From assembly GCF_040954835.1 (NCBI RefSeq), contig NC_090697.1:12501-76500 (forward strand): DNA of 64,000 nucleotides. The letters run 5' to 3'. A program made the translations under genes and the position numbers. This document shows positions 61,901 through 64,000 of this stretch, in pieces. Position 1 is the stretch's first letter, and every line of letters starts with the position of its first letter. The DNA is from Lepisosteus oculatus (Eukaryota; Chordata; Actinopteri; Semionotiformes; Lepisosteidae). The notes under the pieces are model-generated. The model was given only the letters and a program-made list of their open reading frames with translations. It did not search any database and was not told the DNA's origin.

Positions 61901-64000
61901 GTTTCCCACTCATTCCTTTTGGTTTGGGGAATATGTCAAAATCCCATGCCCAGAGAACTTCAGATAGAGTTCGCGGAAATGCTCAGTGGACAACCCAGGC
62001 AGGGTAAGGATAAACATTTCCACACTACTCAGAGAATTTTTATTTTCAGGGATGGATTTTTAGCCCAATTCAAGTTGAAGAAAAGTGGTTTCGTGAAAAT
62101 CGCAGAAAATTTTTTTAAAAAAACTCCGGGGTGCCTGGAGGTCGCGATGCACCACGCGACAGTTGTATTCCAAAACTGAGTCACTCAGATCACACGAGCA
62201 CCCAAGCATGCTTGAAACTCATTCAAATGCAAGTGCTTCTATCTGTTGTCTTGATTGTTTCCCACTCATTCCTTTTGGTTTGGGGAATATGTCAAAATCC
62301 CATGCCCAGAGAACTTCAGATAGAGTTCGCGGAAATGCTCAGTGGACAACCCAGGCAGGGTAAGGATCAGCATTTCCACACTACTCAGAGAATTTTTATT
62401 TTCAGGGATGGATTTTTAGCCCAATTCAAGTTGAAGAAAAGTGGTTTCGTGAAAATCGCAGAAAATTTTTTTTCAGAAACTCCGGGGTGCCTGGAGGTCG
62501 CGGTGCACCACGCGACAGTTGTATTCCAAATCCAAGTCACTCAGATCACACGAGCACCCAACATGCTTGAAACTCATTCAAATACAAGTGGTTCTATCTG
62601 TTGTCTAGATTGTTTCCCACTCATTCCTTTTGGTTTGGGGAATATGTCAAAATCCCATGCCCAGAGAACTTCAGATAGAGTTCTCGGAAATGCTCAGTGG
62701 ACAACCCAGGCAGGGTAAGGATCAGCATTTCCACACTACTCAGAGAATTTTTATTTTCAGGGATGGATTTTTAGCCCAATTCAAGTTGAAGAAAAGTGGT
62801 TTCGTGAAAATAGCAGAAATTTTTTTTTCAGAAACTCCGGGGTGCCTGGAGGTCGCGGTGCACCACGCGACAGTTGTATTCCAAAACTGAGTCACTCAGA
62901 TCACACGAGCACCCAAGCATGCTTGAAACTCATTCAAATGCAAGTGGTTCTATCTGTTGTCTTGATTGTTTCCCACTCATTCCTTTTGGTTTGGGGAATA
63001 TGTCAAAATCCCATGCCCAGAGAACTTCAGATAGAGTTCGCGGAAATGCTCAGTGGACAACCCAGGCAGGGTAAGGATCAGCATTTCCACACTACTCAGA
63101 GAATTTTTATTTTCAGGGATGGATTTTTAGCCCAATTCAAGTTGAAGAAAAGTGGTTTCGTGAAAATCGCAGAAAATTTTTTTTCAGAAACTCCGGGGTG
63201 CCTGGAGGTCGCGGTGCACCACGCGACAGTTGTATTCCAAAACTGAGTCACTCAGATCACACGAGCACCCAAGCATGCTTGAAACTCATTCAAATGTAAG
63301 TGCTTCTATCTGTTGTCTTGATTGTTTCCCACTCATTCCTTTTGGTTTGGGGAATATGTCAAAATCCCATGCCCAGAGAACTTCAGATAGAGTTCGCGGA
63401 AATGCTCAGTGGACAACCCAGGCAGGGTAAGGATCAGCATTTCCACACTACTCAGAGAATTTTTATTTTCAGGGATGGATTTTTAGCCCAATTCAAGTTG
63501 AAGAAAAGTGGTTTCGTGAAAATCGCAGAAATTTTTTTTTCAGAAACTCCGGGGTGCCTGGAGGTCGCGGTGCACCACGCGACAGTTGTATTCCAAATCC
63601 AAGTCACTCAGATCACACGAGCACCCAAGCATGCTTGAAACTCATTCAAATACACGTGGTTCTATCTGTTGTCTTGATTGTTTCCCACTCATTCCTTTTG
63701 GTTTGGGGAATATGTCAAAATCCCATGCCCAGAGAACTTCAGATAGAGTTCGCGGAAATGCTCAGTGGACAACCCAGGCAGGGTAAGGATCAGCATTTCC
63801 ACACTACTCAGAGAATTTTTATTTTCAGGGATGGATTTTTAGCCCAAATCAAGTTGAAGAAAAGTGGTTTCGTGAAAATCGCAGAAAATTTTTTTTCAGA
63901 AACTCCGGGGTGCCTGGAGGTCGCGGTGCACCACGCGACAGTTGTATTCCAAATCCAAGTCACTCAGATCACACGAGCACCCAAGCATGCTTGAAACTCA

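Larger units (their letters stand above)
22011..64000. repeat. Satellite DNA array, 356-bp monomer, about 118 copies, open at the right edge
   Basis: The landmark 'ggggtgcctggaggtcgcgg' recurs every 356 bases (tgcc at 22039, 22395, 22750, 23106, 23462 and so on to the window end). Exceptions are rare 1-base indels and one short monomer. All monomers are head to tail. Interior monomers differ from one another at only a few positions. Notable parts of each monomer are the palindromes GGTGCACC and AAGCATGCTT, a poly-T tract before 'cagaaactccgg', a CENP-B-box-like motif, and splice-site-like strings. No transposon interrupts 42 kb. The array could be centromeric, pericentromeric or another heterochromatic block; the sequence does not decide. 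Confidence 0.98.

Noticed and set aside
22394..63994. More than 200 open frames of 66-195 codons repeated through 22-64 kb
   Set aside because: They follow the 356-bp satellite period. Because 356 is not a multiple of 3, frames shift every monomer, and the longer ones arise from one-base indels. Variants include stops and frameshifts with no sign of codon-level constraint.
22011..64000. CRISPR-like or other spaced-repeat array
   Set aside because: There are no unique spacers; the whole 356-bp unit repeats head to tail in a eukaryotic context.

Overview
This is eukaryotic nuclear DNA, almost certainly from a fish-like vertebrate. It carries 5S-rRNA-derived and tRNA-derived SINEs, a fish-type non-LTR retrotransposon, a Penelope-like relic with a hammerhead core, and a Ty3/gypsy-type solo LTR. 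There are also TATA promoters with splice donors. No bacterial operon, CRISPR array or phage module is present. A ray-finned fish is the best guess; I cannot name the species. No intact protein-coding gene can be supported.

Layout, left to right. (1) 1-800: two direct copies of an upstream/promoter block for a minus-strand gene; a third copy lies near 14.45-14.71 kb. (2) 0.8-2.56 kb: an AT-rich foldback-like element holding two tRNA-like modules; a longer relative fills 14.95-19.49 kb. (3) 2.73-4.34 kb: two 5S-derived SINEs, head to head, with a TATA promoter and first-exon candidate between them. (4) 7.3-14.6 kb: a minus-strand locus present as three degraded tandem paralogous units, with four copies of a short hairpin that show compensatory changes, and a solo LTR with 5-bp target duplications. 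(5) 14.95-19.49 kb: an element with 18-bp terminal inverted repeats that contains tRNA-like modules, a Penelope-like fragment with a hammerhead core and a 148-bp palindrome. (6) 19.84-20.33 kb: a 47-bp minisatellite. (7) 20.34-22.01 kb: a 5'-truncated LINE on the minus strand.

(8) 22.01-64.0 kb: one uninterrupted satellite array of a 356-bp monomer (about 118 copies by length) that runs off the right edge. The first two or three monomers at the left edge are clearly diverged; the interior is homogeneous. Diagnostic variants show higher-order structure, most clearly a 20-monomer block with a 7,119-bp period duplicated in tandem at about 41.9-55.9 kb. Each monomer carries a CENP-B-box-like motif, short perfect palindromes and splice-site-like strings. 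The arrangement fits a pericentromeric or centromeric boundary, which is inference only.

The many 66-195 codon open frames in 22-64 kb are by-products of the satellite period and are not annotated as genes.
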